This document shows, in pieces, positions 25,506-35,494 of a stretch of DNA of 64,000 nt. Origin of the DNA: Bradyrhizobium sp. SZCCT0148 (GTDB lineage Bacteria > Pseudomonadota > Alphaproteobacteria > Rhizobiales > Xanthobacteraceae); contig NZ_JAFCKT010000001.1 of assembly GCF_018129985.1 (NCBI RefSeq), positions 682,001 to 746,000 on the forward strand, written 5' to 3'. Within the stretch, counting starts at the first letter, position 1. Each line of letters opens with the position of its first letter. The position numbers were made by a program, and so were the translations under genes. The notes under the pieces were generated by a model, which saw nothing but the letters and a program-made list of their open reading frames with translations, was not told where the DNA came from and searched no databases.

Positions 25506-26501
25506 TCAGGCAATCTTGCGGGCGAGGAAATCGCGGATCAGGGGCGTGACCTCGTCGAACCTGTCTTCGAGTAGGAAATGCCCGGAGTTGATCAGGTGAA
25601 ACTCCACCTGGGGCAGGTCGCGCTTGTAGGGATGGGCGCCGTCGGCCGGAAAGATGAAATCGTTCTTGCCCCAGACGATCAGCATCGGCGGCTGGTGCTT
25701 GCGGAAATAGGCCTGTACCGCCGGGTACAGCGGCAGATTGGTTCGGTAGTCGTAGAACATGTCGAGCTGGACGTCGTTATTGCCCGGCCGGTCCAGGAGC
25801 GCCTGGTCATGGACCCAGTTGTCGGGCGAGATCCGGGCCACGTCCGACATGCCGTCGGTGTACTGGAACTTGGTCGTCTCCAGCGTCAGCAGCTTCATCA
25901 ATGCCTGACGGCTCGTCGCTGAGCCATCGGCCCAGTATTGCTTGATCGGATTCCAGAACTCCTTCAGTCCTTCGTCGTAGGCGTTGCCGTTCTGGACGAT
26001 GAGGCCGCTGACGCGTTCGGGATGCTTGAGCGCCAGCCGCCAACCGACGGGAGCACCGTAATCCATGACGTACATCGCATAGCGCTTGACGGCGAGCTGG
26101 TCGAGCAGGCCGTCGACGAGCTCGCCGAAGCGGTCGAAGGTGTACTTGAATGATTCCCGCGGCGGCATGTCGCTCTGGCCATAGCCGGGATAATCGGGGG
26201 CGATCACATGGTAGCGATCGGCCAGAGCCGGGATGAGGTTGCGGAACATGTGCGAGGAGGTCGGAAAGCCGTGCAGCAGCAGCACAACGGGCGCATCCTT
26301 CGGCCCGGCTTCGCGATAGAAGATCTTGATTCCGTCGACCGTTTTGCTCCGATGGTACGTGACCGGATATCCGTCGTCGGTGCCTTGCGGCTTCGCCGAC
26401 GCAGCCGTCGATACCGCGGCAACGGACATTCCGGACAAGCCGAGAAGGATGTGGCGGCGATCGAGGCCGTTTGATGGGGGCGTTGTCGTCTCGGTGCTCA
26501 T
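25506..26501 (-). CDS. Tat-exported alpha/beta hydrolase
   Basis: A 331-residue protein with a twin-Arg signal ([20 protein letters not shown]) and an alpha/beta-hydrolase fold. The oxyanion-hole motif [14 protein letters not shown] and the DYPGYGQSD segment are present. The nucleophile elbow is [10 protein letters not shown], giving an Asp nucleophile as in haloalkane dehalogenases and epoxide hydrolases. The catalytic His is in [12 protein letters not shown] at 26501 has GGAG six bases upstream; an earlier ATG at 26513 is in frame but overlaps that GGAG. The substrate is unknown. It lies 160 bases downstream of the exported metallo-hydrolase gene on the same strand. Confidence 0.88.
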   Translation of the reverse strand: MSTETTTPPSNGLDRRHILLGLSGMSVAAVSTAASAKPQGTDDGYPVTYHRSKTVDGIKIFYREAGPKDAPVVLLLHGFPTSSHMFRNLIPALADRYHVIAPDYPGYGQSDMPPRESFKYTFDRFGELVDGLLDQLAVKRYAMYVMDYGAPVGWRLALKHPERVSGLIVQNGNAYDEGLKEFWNPIKQYWADGSATSRQALMKLLTLETTKFQYTDGMSDVARISPDNWVHDQALLDRPGNNDVQLDMFYDYRTNLPLYPAVQAYFRKHQPPMLIVWGKNDFIFPADGAHPYKRDLPQVEFHLINSGHFLLEDRFDEVTPLIRDFLARKIA

Positions 26502-26660
26502 ATCGATCTCCATTGAAGTCGGTGATGACAATTCTTCGGTTGCTGCGCGCTTGGTGTTTCTGGGAAGTTGTCGACGTCAGTCTCGGTGCACGACTCCGCG
26601 ATCTCCCGACCGCATGGTCGGCGAGGCAAATCGCGGGTCGCGTCGTTGCGGTGGAGCGTC

Positions 26661-27629
26661 CTACACGCCCTCGTAGACCAGCCTCGTGAAGTAGCCGGGA
26701 TCGACGAGGAACTGGCCGAATTGCGCGTCGAAGACGGCAGTGGGCTTGGCGGCGACCGCTTCGTCGCGCGTCTTTCCCTGCTTCTTGAGATTGCCGACGT
26801 TGTCCCTGATCGCGACAAGCATGTCGCGGAAACCTTGCAGCTCCGCCTTGGTGCTGACCGGCTTGCCGTGGCCGGGGATAATGATGGTATCGCTCTTGGC
26901 GACCGCCAGATTGGCGTCGGATGCCGAGATCATGCCGTCGATGCTGCCGCCGGTCGAATAGTCGATGAACGGGTAGATGCCGTTCCAGAAGGTGTCGCCA
27001 ACGTGCAGGACGTTGGCCTCTTCAAACATGACCGAGACGTCGCTGTCGGTATGTGCCGGCCCGTAGTACTTCAGTGCGATGGATGCGCCGTTGACCTTGA
27101 GCTGACGCTCCTTGTCAAAAACCTCGGCCGGCAGCGCGCCGGCGGGAGAGGCGAGGAAATTGTAGTCCCAGTCCTCGACCCGCTGAACGACGGACAGGTG
27201 CTTGCGGGTATTTTCGTGCGCGATGATTTTCGCGCCGGCTGCGTGCAGCCACTCATTGCCGTCGGCATGATCGAAGTGCCAATGCGTATTGATCAGATGC
27301 GCGACCGGCTCGCTGCCGAGCTCGGCCAGCGCCTTGCTGAGCTGAGGGCGCGAAACGCCGATGCCGGCGTCGACCAGCAGCTTGCCGTCGGGGCCTGTCA
27401 GCACCGCGATATTGCCGCCGGATCCTTCCAGCACGCTGATGTTGTTGCGCAGCTTGTGGGTCGTGATCGGGGAGGTCGCAGCACTATCCTTGATCAGGCT
27501 GACGATACCGCGGGCCTCGGCATATGCCTGCCTCGGCGTAAGCCATCCCGTCGTGGCGGCGATAGCGCCGCCGACGCAGCACAGGCAAAAGCCTCGCCGG
27601 GACATAGAGGGGAGTTTGGGCGATCCCAT
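26661..27629 (-). CDS. Tat-exported MBL-fold metallo-hydrolase
   Basis: A 322-residue protein. The signal has a twin-Arg motif SRRGFCLCCVGGAIAAT followed by a cleavage region near AYAEAR. The MBL metal motif is NTHWHFDHADGNEWL, with further ligand His residues in GPAHTDSDVSVMF and IIPGHGKPV. This is a binuclear Zn/Fe hydrolase of the glyoxalase II/lactamase superfamily. ATG at 27629 has GAGGA just upstream; the longer frame is not used. The reaction cannot be told from the sequence. It probably shares a transcript with the alpha/beta hydrolase that follows. Confidence 0.88.
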   Translation of the reverse strand: MGSPKLPSMSRRGFCLCCVGGAIAATTGWLTPRQAYAEARGIVSLIKDSAATSPITTHKLRNNISVLEGSGGNIAVLTGPDGKLLVDAGIGVSRPQLSKALAELGSEPVAHLINTHWHFDHADGNEWLHAAGAKIIAHENTRKHLSVVQRVEDWDYNFLASPAGALPAEVFDKERQLKVNGASIALKYYGPAHTDSDVSVMFEEANVLHVGDTFWNGIYPFIDYSTGGSIDGMISASDANLAVAKSDTIIIPGHGKPVSTKAELQGFRDMLVAIRDNVGNLKKQGKTRDEAVAAKPTAVFDAQFGQFLVDPGYFTRLVYEGV

Positions 27630-27756
27630 GGAATCCTCGCTTTCTGGAGCGAGTATCGGTAGCGCCAAACGCTCCCCCGCCGCCGGTGCAGGAGGTAACA
27701 CCGGAGCAGGGATCCGATCTATCACGATAGCACGATCGCTTGTGCGAAGCGGACAG

Positions 27757-28659
27757 CTACTCCTTCACCGCGCCGGTCAGCGAGGACACGTAGTAGTCGA
27801 CAAACAGCGAGTAGAAGATCGCCACCGGCAGCGAGCCTAGCAGCGATCCCGCCATCAGCGCGCCCCATTGATAGACGTCGCCGGTGACCAGCTCCGTCAG
27901 GATCGCGACCGGCACGGTCTTGTTGGCGCCGCTCTGGATGAACGCGAGCGCGTAGATGAATTCGTTCCAGGACAGCGTGAAGGAGAAGATGCCGGCCGAG
28001 ATCAGTCCGGGTACGGCCAGCGGCAGCGTGATCCGGCGCAGGATCTGCAGCCGCGTGGCACCGTCGACCAGCGCGCATTCCTCGAGCTCGTAAGGGATCG
28101 ACTTGAAATAGCCGATCAGGAGCCAGGTGCAGAACGGCACCAGGAAGGTGGGATAGACCAGGATCAGCGCGAGCGGGGAGTCGAACAGGCCGAACTGCAC
28201 GATGACGGTGGCCAGCGGAATGAACAGGATCGACGGCGGCACGAGATAGGCCAGATAAATGCCGAGGCCCACATAGGGGCTGCCGCGGAAGCGCAGGCGC
28301 TCGATGGCGTAGGCGGCGAGCGTGCTCGCGATCAGGGACAGCGTGGTCGAGCCGATCGCCACCGTCATCGTGGTCCACAGCCAGCGCGGATAGGACGTGT
28401 CGAACAGCAGGTGCTTGATGTGGGCGATCGTCGGCGAAGAGATCCAGAACGGGTTGTGCTGCTTGTAATTGAGCAGCTCCGCGTTCGGCTTGAACGAGGT
28501 GATCGCCATCCAATAGAACGGAAACAGCAGGATCAGCACGAAGCAGCCGAGCGGCAGGTAGATCATCATCAGCCGCCGCAGCCCGGAATCCCAAGCCATG
28601 GTATCTGGTGCCGCTTTCGCGTCGGCCACGGCAGCGGTTTGCGCGACGGTGTCAGTCAT
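27757..28659 (-). CDS. Sugar ABC transporter permease (MalG type)
   Basis: A 300-residue permease with six membrane helices and the ABC-importer EAA loop (EECALVDGATRLQILRRITL), which docks the ATPase. N-terminal Ala-rich region is cytoplasmic. ATG at 28659 overlaps the end of the upstream permease by eight bases. The substrate is probably a sugar or polyol. No ATP-binding gene is within the cluster. Confidence 0.9.
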   Translation of the reverse strand: MTDTVAQTAAVADAKAAPDTMAWDSGLRRLMMIYLPLGCFVLILLFPFYWMAITSFKPNAELLNYKQHNPFWISSPTIAHIKHLLFDTSYPRWLWTTMTVAIGSTTLSLIASTLAAYAIERLRFRGSPYVGLGIYLAYLVPPSILFIPLATVIVQFGLFDSPLALILVYPTFLVPFCTWLLIGYFKSIPYELEECALVDGATRLQILRRITLPLAVPGLISAGIFSFTLSWNEFIYALAFIQSGANKTVPVAILTELVTGDVYQWGALMAGSLLGSLPVAIFYSLFVDYYVSSLTGAVKE

Positions 28660-29608
28660 TGCTCTCTCCTTGCTGCCATTTCCGGCGGGCCAGGCCGAAA
28701 TAGGAGAACAGCGTCGCGAAGACCAGAAACGGGATCATCGACACCGCGATCGCCGCGCCTTCGCCGAGCTCGCCGCCGGCAATGCCGCGCTGAAACGCCA
28801 GCGTCGCCAGCAGATGGGTCGAGTTGCCGGGGCCGCCGCGGGTGATGGCATAGACCAGCTGGAAATCGGTGAAAGTGAAGATGATCGAGAAGGTCATGAC
28901 GATGGCGAGGATCGGCATCATCATCGGGAAGGTAATGTAGCGGAAGCGCTGCCAGGCGCTGGCACCATCGAGCATCGCGGCCTCGTAGAGCGAGGGCGAG
29001 ATGGTCTGCAGGCCGGCGAGCAGCGAGATCGCGACGAAGGGAATGCCGCGCCAGATGTTGGCGGCGATCAGCGAAAAGCGCGCCGGCCAGGCCGAGCCGA
29101 GGAAGTCCACATTGCTCGACCGCCAGTGCAGCACGTCGACCAGCAGATAGGAGATGATCGAGAACTGCGGATCGTAGATCCACCAGAACGCCAGCGCCGA
29201 GAGTACGGTCGGCACGATCCATGGCAACAGGATGATCGCGCGCAGGATGCTCTTGAACGGAAAATGGTTGTTGAGCAGCAGCGCGAGCCAGAAGCCGAGC
29301 GCGAACTTTCCGAAGGTCGCGATGCCAGTATAGACCACGCTGTAGAAGACCGCGTTCCACCACAGGGAATCGGTGAGCAAATACTGGAAATTCTCGAGGC
29401 CCACGAACACGCCGCGCCGGCCGATCGTGGTGTCGGTGAAAGCGAGCCAGATACCGAGGCCGAGCGGATAGGTCAGGAACACCGAGAGCAGCCCGATCGC
29501 GGGTGCCAGGCACATCACGATCAGGAACGGCTTGTAGTCGAACAGCCGCACCAGCCAGGACGGCTGCCGTTGCGCCAGGGCTTGGGAGGAAAGGGTGGTC
29601 ACGGACAT
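28652..29608 (-). CDS. Sugar ABC transporter permease (MalF type)
   Basis: A 318-residue permease with six to seven membrane helices. The EAA loop is LYEAAMLDGASAWQRFRYIT. FLTYPLGLGIWLAFTDTTIG is typical of the family. It forms a heterodimer with the overlapping MalG-type permease and works with the binding protein encoded upstream on the same strand, beyond a palindromic repeat. Confidence 0.9.
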   Translation of the reverse strand: MSVTTLSSQALAQRQPSWLVRLFDYKPFLIVMCLAPAIGLLSVFLTYPLGLGIWLAFTDTTIGRRGVFVGLENFQYLLTDSLWWNAVFYSVVYTGIATFGKFALGFWLALLLNNHFPFKSILRAIILLPWIVPTVLSALAFWWIYDPQFSIISYLLVDVLHWRSSNVDFLGSAWPARFSLIAANIWRGIPFVAISLLAGLQTISPSLYEAAMLDGASAWQRFRYITFPMMMPILAIVMTFSIIFTFTDFQLVYAITRGGPGNSTHLLATLAFQRGIAGGELGEGAAIAVSMIPFLVFATLFSYFGLARRKWQQGESND

Positions 29609-29642
29609 TCGTGTGTTGTCCTGTTCTGATCTGTCACCACGT

Positions 29643-29728
29643 CGTCATTGCGAGGAGCGAAGCGACGAGGCAATCCAGACTGTCGCTGCGGGGACGGACT
29701 GGATTGCTTCGTTTCGCTCGCAATGACG
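29643..29728. repeat. Palindromic intergenic repeat, 'CGTCATTGCGAG' family, copy 2
   Basis: Arms start CGTCATTGCGAGGAGCGAAG and end CTTCGTTTCGCTCGCAATGACG (written in parts: CTTCGTTTCG, CTCGCAATGACG). It carries the same inner ATCCA/TGGAT steps as the copy at 23851-23930. It sits inside an apparent operon, between the binding protein and permease genes. Confidence 0.85.
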
Positions 29729-29732
29729 ATCT

Positions 29733-31073
29733 TTACTTCTGTCGGCGGAAGTACCGCTTGCAGCGTTGCTCGGCTTCCGCGGCCGCGGCCTCCGGGGTTG
29801 CGGCGCCTGTCGCAACGGACGATAGCATCTGTATCAGCACGTAATCGGCGGTAACCGCTCCGCTGGCCGTCGAGATCGGTCCCTTGTAACCGCTATAGTA
29901 AGTGCTGTTCATGGTGTTCTTGAAGATTGTCACCTTGGGGTCCTGCGACCACACCGCGGCATCGGCATAGGCAGCCAGCGGCTGCGACCAGTAGCCGGAA
30001 TTGGCGTTGAGCCACGGCTCGTACTGGTCTTTTTCCAGCATGTATTGCAGGAAGGCCTTTGCGGCGTTGGGATACTGGCTGTGCTTGAACACCATGGCGT
30101 TGAGCGTGAGCCCGTCCATCGGTGAGACCTTGGCCAGGCCCTTGGGCAGAAGCTGATGCTCGCTGTCGTCGGCGATCGCCTTGGTCGCCGGGTCGTTCTT
30201 CAGCGAGAAGTATAGCGAGACGCCGTTGGCGGTCAGCGAGATTTCTTGTGCGGAATAGGCGCGATTGTTTGACACGTCATTCCACGACGGCGTGCCGGCG
30301 ATGAAGGTCGGGTAGATCTGCTTGACCCAGTTCAGCGCGGCGATCGTCTCCTTGCTGTTGATGACGACGTTGCCTTCCTCGTCGAGCAGGGAGGCGTTGT
30401 GCGACCACAGCGTCCAGTTGGCGAAGCCGGTGCCGTCTCCTCTCGCGTTGCCGAGCGCGAAGCCGGCGGGCTTGCCGGCCTTGTGCAGCTTCTGGCACAG
30501 GTCGAGGATTCCGGCATGGTCTTCCGGCACCTTGTCGAACCCTACCGATTGCAGGATCGACTTGCGGTAGATCAGGGGCCCCGCGGTCGCACCGAACGGC
30601 AGGCCGATCCAGGCGTCGCTTTTGTTCTTCTTGCCGTAGCGCTGCGCCAGCGGCAGCCAGCCGCCATAGCGCTTGCCGACATAATCGGCGACGTCGGTCA
30701 ATTCGATCAGCTTGTCGATATAGATGTGCGGCGCGTCGGAGAAGCCGATGATGATGTCGGGGCCGGCGCCGGAATTGGCGGTCACTGCGGTCTGCTGGTT
30801 GATGTCTTCCCAGCCGACGAAGTCGACCTTGACCTCGACCCCGGTGTCCTTGGTGAACCTTGCCGCATTGGCGCGGAAGACGTCCTCGTCGGCCTGGACG
30901 AAACGCACCGGGCGCAGCATGCGCAGGGATGCGCCCTTCTCGATCTCGCGCTTGGGGGCCGGAACGTCGGCCGCCTTGATAGTGGATGTTTGCGCCGCAG
31001 CACCGGTGGCGGCGAGCGTTGCAGCGGACAGGCCCAGCGCCAAGGCATCACGACGTGTGATGTCGTTCCTCAT
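29733..31073 (-). CDS. ABC transporter extracellular solute-binding protein, family 1
   Basis: A 446-residue periplasmic binding protein with a twin-Arg signal (NDITRRDALALGLSAATLAA) and cleavage near AAAQ. The mature part follows the sugar-binding family 1 pattern: VRFVQADEDVFRANAARFTK, VEVKVDFVGWEDINQQTAV and SGAGPDIIIGF. It supplies ligand to the two permeases downstream, 124 bases away across a repeat. Ligand is not identifiable; related clusters act on sugars, polyols or glycerol phosphates. Confidence 0.9.
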   Translation of the reverse strand: MRNDITRRDALALGLSAATLAATGAAAQTSTIKAADVPAPKREIEKGASLRMLRPVRFVQADEDVFRANAARFTKDTGVEVKVDFVGWEDINQQTAVTANSGAGPDIIIGFSDAPHIYIDKLIELTDVADYVGKRYGGWLPLAQRYGKKNKSDAWIGLPFGATAGPLIYRKSILQSVGFDKVPEDHAGILDLCQKLHKAGKPAGFALGNARGDGTGFANWTLWSHNASLLDEEGNVVINSKETIAALNWVKQIYPTFIAGTPSWNDVSNNRAYSAQEISLTANGVSLYFSLKNDPATKAIADDSEHQLLPKGLAKVSPMDGLTLNAMVFKHSQYPNAAKAFLQYMLEKDQYEPWLNANSGYWSQPLAAYADAAVWSQDPKVTIFKNTMNSTYYSGYKGPISTASGAVTADYVLIQMLSSVATGAATPEAAAAEAEQRCKRYFRRQK

Positions 31074-31154
31074 CAGTACCTCCCTATGATGTTCCCTTCC
31101 CGGCGTTGATCGCCGGTGAAGGGTCGTCCGTTCCGGCGCCTTTACGCCGACCGC

Positions 31155-32198
31155 CTAGCTGTTCGGCCCGCGATCCATGCTGACGGGTTGCCAGCGGCGG
31201 AGCGCGGTGTCTTGCAGCACCGACGGATTGACGCAGCTTACCGGCCACATACCCTGAAGCACCAGTGACAATTCGTAGCCCACCCGCCGCTTGCGCGCTT
31301 CGTCAAACCGTGCCGAGGCCGAGGCGACGTGGGCGGTCAGGGTCACGTTCTCCATGCCCAGCAGGGGATTGTTATGGGAGGGCGGCTCCTTCTCCAGCAC
31401 GTCGAGGGCGGCGTGCGCGATCCAGCCCTCCTGCAGCGCCTTGATCAGGCTCTCCTCGTCCACGGTGGCGCCGCGCCCGGTGTTGATGAAGATCGAGCCC
31501 TTCTTCATCTGCCGAAAGTGCTTCTCGGTCAGCATGTGATGCACCTCGGGCCTTGCCGGGGCATGCATCGAGACGAAGTCGGATTGCGACAGCACCTCGT
31601 TCAGCGTCGCCGGAATCACGCCGTGGTCCCACATCAGCGTCTCCTGGATGAAAGGATCGTAGGCCACCATGCGCAGGCCGAACGGCGCCGCGCGCTTCGC
31701 AACTGCACGCGCGACGCGGCCGAACGAGACGAAGCCGAGCGTCTGGCCCATCAGCCTGGGGACTTTGAGCAGCGCCGGCCGGCCCTCGGCCCAGCGGCCG
31801 CTGCGGACCATGCGATCCTGCTCGACCAGGCGGCGGAAGCCGGCGAGCAGCAGCATCATGGCGTGATCGGCGACCTCTTCGATAAAGGTGTCGGGTATGT
31901 TGGTGACGGGAATGCCGCGGGCGGTGGCGGCCTTGACGTCCACGCTGTCGACGCCGACAGAGCCGAGCGTGATGACCTTGCAGGTCTCCAGAGCGTCAAT
32001 GATGGTCTTGGTGATCGGGATGCCCTTGGCATAGATGGCGTCCGCGGTCCTTGCGGCGGCGATGAACCCGGCCTCGTCGGCGGGGGCTTCGATGATCTCG
32101 GCGTCGATCGGATCGAGCGCCTCGCGCTCATAGGAATAGTCGCTGCCCGCGACGGTGAAGCTCGCGCCCTTCGGCGTCACCACCCTGTATTTCGGCAT
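31155..32198 (-). CDS. D-isomer-specific 2-hydroxyacid dehydrogenase
   Basis: A 347-residue NAD(P)-dependent oxidoreductase of the D-2-hydroxyacid family. The catalytic Arg (NTGRGATVDEESL), Glu (ALDVLEKEPPSHN) and His (TLTAHVASASARF) are present. The dinucleotide loop reads LGFVSFGRVARAVAK; the usual second Gly of GxGxxG is Ser, an uncommon change. It lies 81 bases upstream of the binding-protein gene on the same strand and probably acts on a hydroxy acid connected to the imported compound. Confidence 0.88.
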   Translation of the reverse strand: MPKYRVVTPKGASFTVAGSDYSYEREALDPIDAEIIEAPADEAGFIAAARTADAIYAKGIPITKTIIDALETCKVITLGSVGVDSVDVKAATARGIPVTNIPDTFIEEVADHAMMLLLAGFRRLVEQDRMVRSGRWAEGRPALLKVPRLMGQTLGFVSFGRVARAVAKRAAPFGLRMVAYDPFIQETLMWDHGVIPATLNEVLSQSDFVSMHAPARPEVHHMLTEKHFRQMKKGSIFINTGRGATVDEESLIKALQEGWIAHAALDVLEKEPPSHNNPLLGMENVTLTAHVASASARFDEARKRRVGYELSLVLQGMWPVSCVNPSVLQDTALRRWQPVSMDRGPNS

Positions 32199-32455
32199 TT
32201 CCTCGCTCCCGATTTGGGTTGTCGGTTCTTGTTGTGACCCGCCTCGACGCCGGGCCTTTGCGTCTTCTACGCGAAATCGGAGCGGTTGCGTACAATCATG
32301 GGTTGCCGCCGCTTCGATAAATTGCCGATTTGGGCCGCTGCTTCCGGGCTTCTACGGAGGCACGTAAGTAACTTGCTAAGGCTCTCTCCCTAAAGATTGT
32401 TGCGATTTTGATCGATCCGTCGCGTGCCCCTGTCCCATTATTGCCGGAGCCAATC

Positions 32456-34141
32456 GTGAAATTGAGCAATCTGAAGATCGCCCCGAAGCTCGGCATTCTC
32501 GTCGGCGTCACCCTGTTCGGCCTCTGCATCTCCGGCGTCCTCGCCGGCTATCTGATGAAGCAGGAGATGGTGAATGCCCGCATCGATCAGGCCAAGGCCA
32601 TCGTCGAGCTGGCACGCAACTATGCGGGCGCTCTGAAGAAGCGCGTCGATGCCGGCGAGCTGACGAAGGACGCGGCCATGGCCGAGCTTCGACGCTACGG
32701 CAATTCGATGACCTATGACAACGGCGCGGGCTATCTGTTCGGTACGTCCTACGACGGCATCACCCAGCTAGCGCCCGATCCCAAGCAGATCGGCGCCAAC
32801 CGCATGGACGTCGTGACCAACGGCCGCAAACTGTCGGTCGAGCTGATGGACGGCGTGAAGGCCAATGGGTCGATCCTGCTGTACTATGAATATGTGAAGC
32901 CCGGCCAGCCGACGCCTATCCGCAAGATCGGCTACGCGATGGCGGTGCCCGGCTTCGACATGTATCTCGGCACCGGCGCCTATCTCGACGACATCGACGC
33001 CAAGATGGGCCCGGTCTACTGGTTGCTCGGCCTGGCCATGCTCGGCATCTTCATCGTCGCCGGCAGCGTCGCCTGGCTGATCGGCCGCGGCATCAGCCGC
33101 CCGCTGGCGCTGCTCGGCGCCCGCATGAAGGATCTCGCCGAGGGCAAGCTCGAAGGCGACATTCCGGGCGTCGGCCGCGGCGACGAGGTCGGTGCGATGG
33201 CCGCCACGGTGCAGATCTTCAAGGACAATGCGGTTCGCATCCGCGACCTCGAAAAGACAGAGGCCGATGCAAAGGAGCGCATCGCGGCGGAGCGCCGCAG
33301 CGCTATGGAGGGCATCGCCAACGACTTCGAGCGCAGTGTCAACGGCATCGTCCGCTCGGTCTCCTCGGCCGCGGCTGGCATGCAGACGACGGCGCAGTCG
33401 ATGACCGCGACCGCCAGCGACGCCTCTTCGCGCGCGGCGACGGTCGGTGCCGCCTCGCAAAAGGCCTCCGGCAATGTCGGCACGGTCGCGGCGGCCGCCG
33501 AAGAGCTGTCAAGCTCGGTTGCAGAAATCTCCCGCCAGGTCACCCGCTCGACCGAGGTCGCGAGCCGCGCCGTCAGCGACGCCGAGCGTACCAATGCCAC
33601 GGTGCAGGTGCTTTCGACCGGCGCCGAGAAGATCGGCGAGGTCGTCAAGCTGATCCATTCGATCGCCGCGCAGACCAATCTGCTCGCGCTCAACGCCACG
33701 ATCGAAGCAGCACGCGCCGGTGAATCCGGCCGCGGCTTCGCGGTCGTCGCCTCCGAAGTCAAGGCGCTCGCCAACCAGACCGCCAAGGCGACCGAGGAGA
33801 TCTCCGCGCAGGTCGCGGCGATGCAGACCTCGACCAGCGACGCGGTCACGGCCATCTCCGGCATCACCCAGACCATCGCCGAGATGAGCGAGATCACCGC
33901 CGGCATTTCCGCGTCGATCGAGCAGCAGGGTGAAGCGACCCGCGAGATCGCCCGCAACATTCAGTCGGTTGCGGCCGGATCGAACGAGATCAACGCCAAT
34001 ATCGGCAGCGTCACTTCGGCTGCGGAAGCGACCGGCACGGCGGCAACCGACGTGCTCACGAATGCTCGCGAGCTGGATAGCCAGTCCGGCGCGCTGCGCA
34101 GTGCAGTGGACAGCTTCCTTGCCAAGGTGCGCGCGGCGTAG
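32456..34141 (+). CDS. Methyl-accepting chemotaxis protein with single-Cache sensor
   Basis: A 561-residue chemoreceptor. Membrane helix 1 is at about residues 13-34 and helix 2 at about residues 185-207; between them is a periplasmic sCache_2-like sensor ([20 protein letters not shown] and [20 protein letters not shown]). HAMP is at about 208-260 and the signalling hairpin tip is ...[23 protein letters not shown] at 32456 has GGAG six bases upstream; a TTG 48 bases earlier is open but unsupported. The ligand is probably a small carboxylate, as for many sCache receptors, but this is inference. Confidence 0.92.
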   Translation: MKLSNLKIAPKLGILVGVTLFGLCISGVLAGYLMKQEMVNARIDQAKAIVELARNYAGALKKRVDAGELTKDAAMAELRRYGNSMTYDNGAGYLFGTSYDGITQLAPDPKQIGANRMDVVTNGRKLSVELMDGVKANGSILLYYEYVKPGQPTPIRKIGYAMAVPGFDMYLGTGAYLDDIDAKMGPVYWLLGLAMLGIFIVAGSVAWLIGRGISRPLALLGARMKDLAEGKLEGDIPGVGRGDEVGAMAATVQIFKDNAVRIRDLEKTEADAKERIAAERRSAMEGIANDFERSVNGIVRSVSSAAAGMQTTAQSMTATASDASSRAATVGAASQKASGNVGTVAAAAEELSSSVAEISRQVTRSTEVASRAVSDAERTNATVQVLSTGAEKIGEVVKLIHSIAAQTNLLALNATIEAARAGESGRGFAVVASEVKALANQTAKATEEISAQVAAMQTSTSDAVTAISGITQTIAEMSEITAGISASIEQQGEATREIARNIQSVAAGSNEINANIGSVTSAAEATGTAATDVLTNARELDSQSGALRSAVDSFLAKVRAA

Positions 34142-34175
34142 GGCTTTCGCGCAAGCCGATCTCGATCCAAAACGT

Positions 34176-34266
34176 CGTCATGCCCGGGCTTGTCCCGGGC
34201 ATCCACGTTCTTGGGCACCGCACGTACGGATAGACGTGGTTGGCCGGGACAAGCCCGGCCATGACG
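34176..34266. repeat. Palindromic intergenic repeat, 'CGTCATGCCCGGG' type
   Basis: Outer arms CGTCATGCCCGGGCTTGTCC and GGACAAGCCCGGCCATGACG, with inner CCACG / CGTGG. It separates the chemoreceptor gene from the convergent Bug-type gene and could end both transcripts. Confidence 0.85.
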
Positions 34267-34295
34267 GAGAATGCGGCCTACGCTTTCGCGCGCCC

Positions 34296-35273
34296 CTACT
34301 GCTTCTCGATCTTCGCGTTGGTGATCAGCTTCTCCCACAGCACCAGCTGCTCGTTGACGAACTTGCCGAGATCTTCCGGCGTGCCCGAGAACGCGTCCAT
34401 GCCGAGGGTGGCGAGCTGGGCCTTGATCTCCGGCTTCTCGACGATCTTCCGGATCTCGGCATTGAGTCGGGTCACGATCTCCTTGGGCATGCCGGCGGGA
34501 CCGAAATAGCCCTGCCAGGACGAGATGTCGAAATCCGGCACGCCGGCCTCCTGCATCGAGGGCAGGTTCGGCACCAGTGGCGAGCGGTCCTTGGTGGTGA
34601 CGGCGAGCGCGCGCAGCGCGTTGCCGTTGACGTGCGGCAGGCCGGTGAGAATGTCCACGAACATCATCGAGACGCGACCGCCCATGACGTCGTTGAGCGC
34701 CGGCGGCGAACTCTTGTAGGGCACGTGCAGCAGGTCGAGCCCGGCATTGTGCGCAAAGGTCGCACCGGAGACGATCGCGGAGGACGATCCTGAGGCGTAG
34801 CTCAGCTTGCCCGGATTGGCTTTGCCGTAGGCAACGAGTTCGCCGACGGTCTTGGCCGGCACTTCCGGATTGACGACCAGCATGAAGGGTAAATCGCCGG
34901 TGCGCGCAATCGGGGTGAAGTCCTTCACCGGATCGTAAGTGAGGCTCTTGAGCAGGTAGGGATTGGCCGAATGCGTGGTGTTGGTGGTCACCAGCAGCGT
35001 GTAGCCGTCGGGGGCGGCCTTGGCGACATAGCTTGCGGCGAGCATGCCGTTGGCGCCGGCCTTGTTCTCGATGACGATGCCGACGCCGAGCGCCTGCGAC
35101 AGGTGCTGCGAGATCAGCCGCGTCGTGGTGTCGGTGCCGCTGCCGGCCGCGAACGGCAGCACCAGCGTGATGTTTCGGCTCGGATAATTGTCGGCCCTCG
35201 CCGCCGATGCGGCGGCAAGACCCAATGCGACCGTGGCGGCCGTACCCAGCTTTCGAATCAGCCCTGACATCAT
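34296..35273 (-). CDS. Bug-family (TctC-like) periplasmic binding protein
   Basis: A 325-residue tripartite-tricarboxylate-transporter-type receptor. Signal peptide (residues 1-27, ASAARA-DNYPS), then the family's PSRNITLVLPFAAGSGTDTT start, IENKAGANGMLAASYVAKA, the PDGYTLLVT loop and LSYASGSSSAIVSGATF. No TctA/TctB genes are nearby, which is normal for these orphan receptors. Ligand is unknown, likely a carboxylate. A ribosome site GAGGG precedes the ATG. Confidence 0.9.
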   Translation of the reverse strand: MMSGLIRKLGTAATVALGLAAASAARADNYPSRNITLVLPFAAGSGTDTTTRLISQHLSQALGVGIVIENKAGANGMLAASYVAKAAPDGYTLLVTTNTTHSANPYLLKSLTYDPVKDFTPIARTGDLPFMLVVNPEVPAKTVGELVAYGKANPGKLSYASGSSSAIVSGATFAHNAGLDLLHVPYKSSPPALNDVMGGRVSMMFVDILTGLPHVNGNALRALAVTTKDRSPLVPNLPSMQEAGVPDFDISSWQGYFGPAGMPKEIVTRLNAEIRKIVEKPEIKAQLATLGMDAFSGTPEDLGKFVNEQLVLWEKLITNAKIEKQ

Positions 35274-35357
35274 CTTTGATCGTTCCCTCTTTTTGGTTGG
35301 CGGGGAACCTAGCGTCTCCTCGTCGAAATCGGAAGCCGGGAGTTTATCGACCGCTCG

Positions 35358-35414
35358 CGTGCCCCGGACGCAGCGCAGCGCTCCTTCAGCGGTGCGCTGC
35401 AGAGCCGGGGCACG
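35358..35414. repeat. Palindromic intergenic repeat, 'CGTGCCCCGG' type
   Basis: Outer arms CGTGCCCCGG and CCGGGGCACG, with inner GCAGCGCA...TGCGCTGC. It lies upstream of the Bug gene and downstream of the convergent-side EamA gene. Confidence 0.75.
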
Positions 35415-35494
35415 CGCTTTGGCACGCTGGGTTCCGGCGATGCATCCATCTTATCCGGGACACAGATATCTTTCCGTACGTCCGTCGTGCGGAA

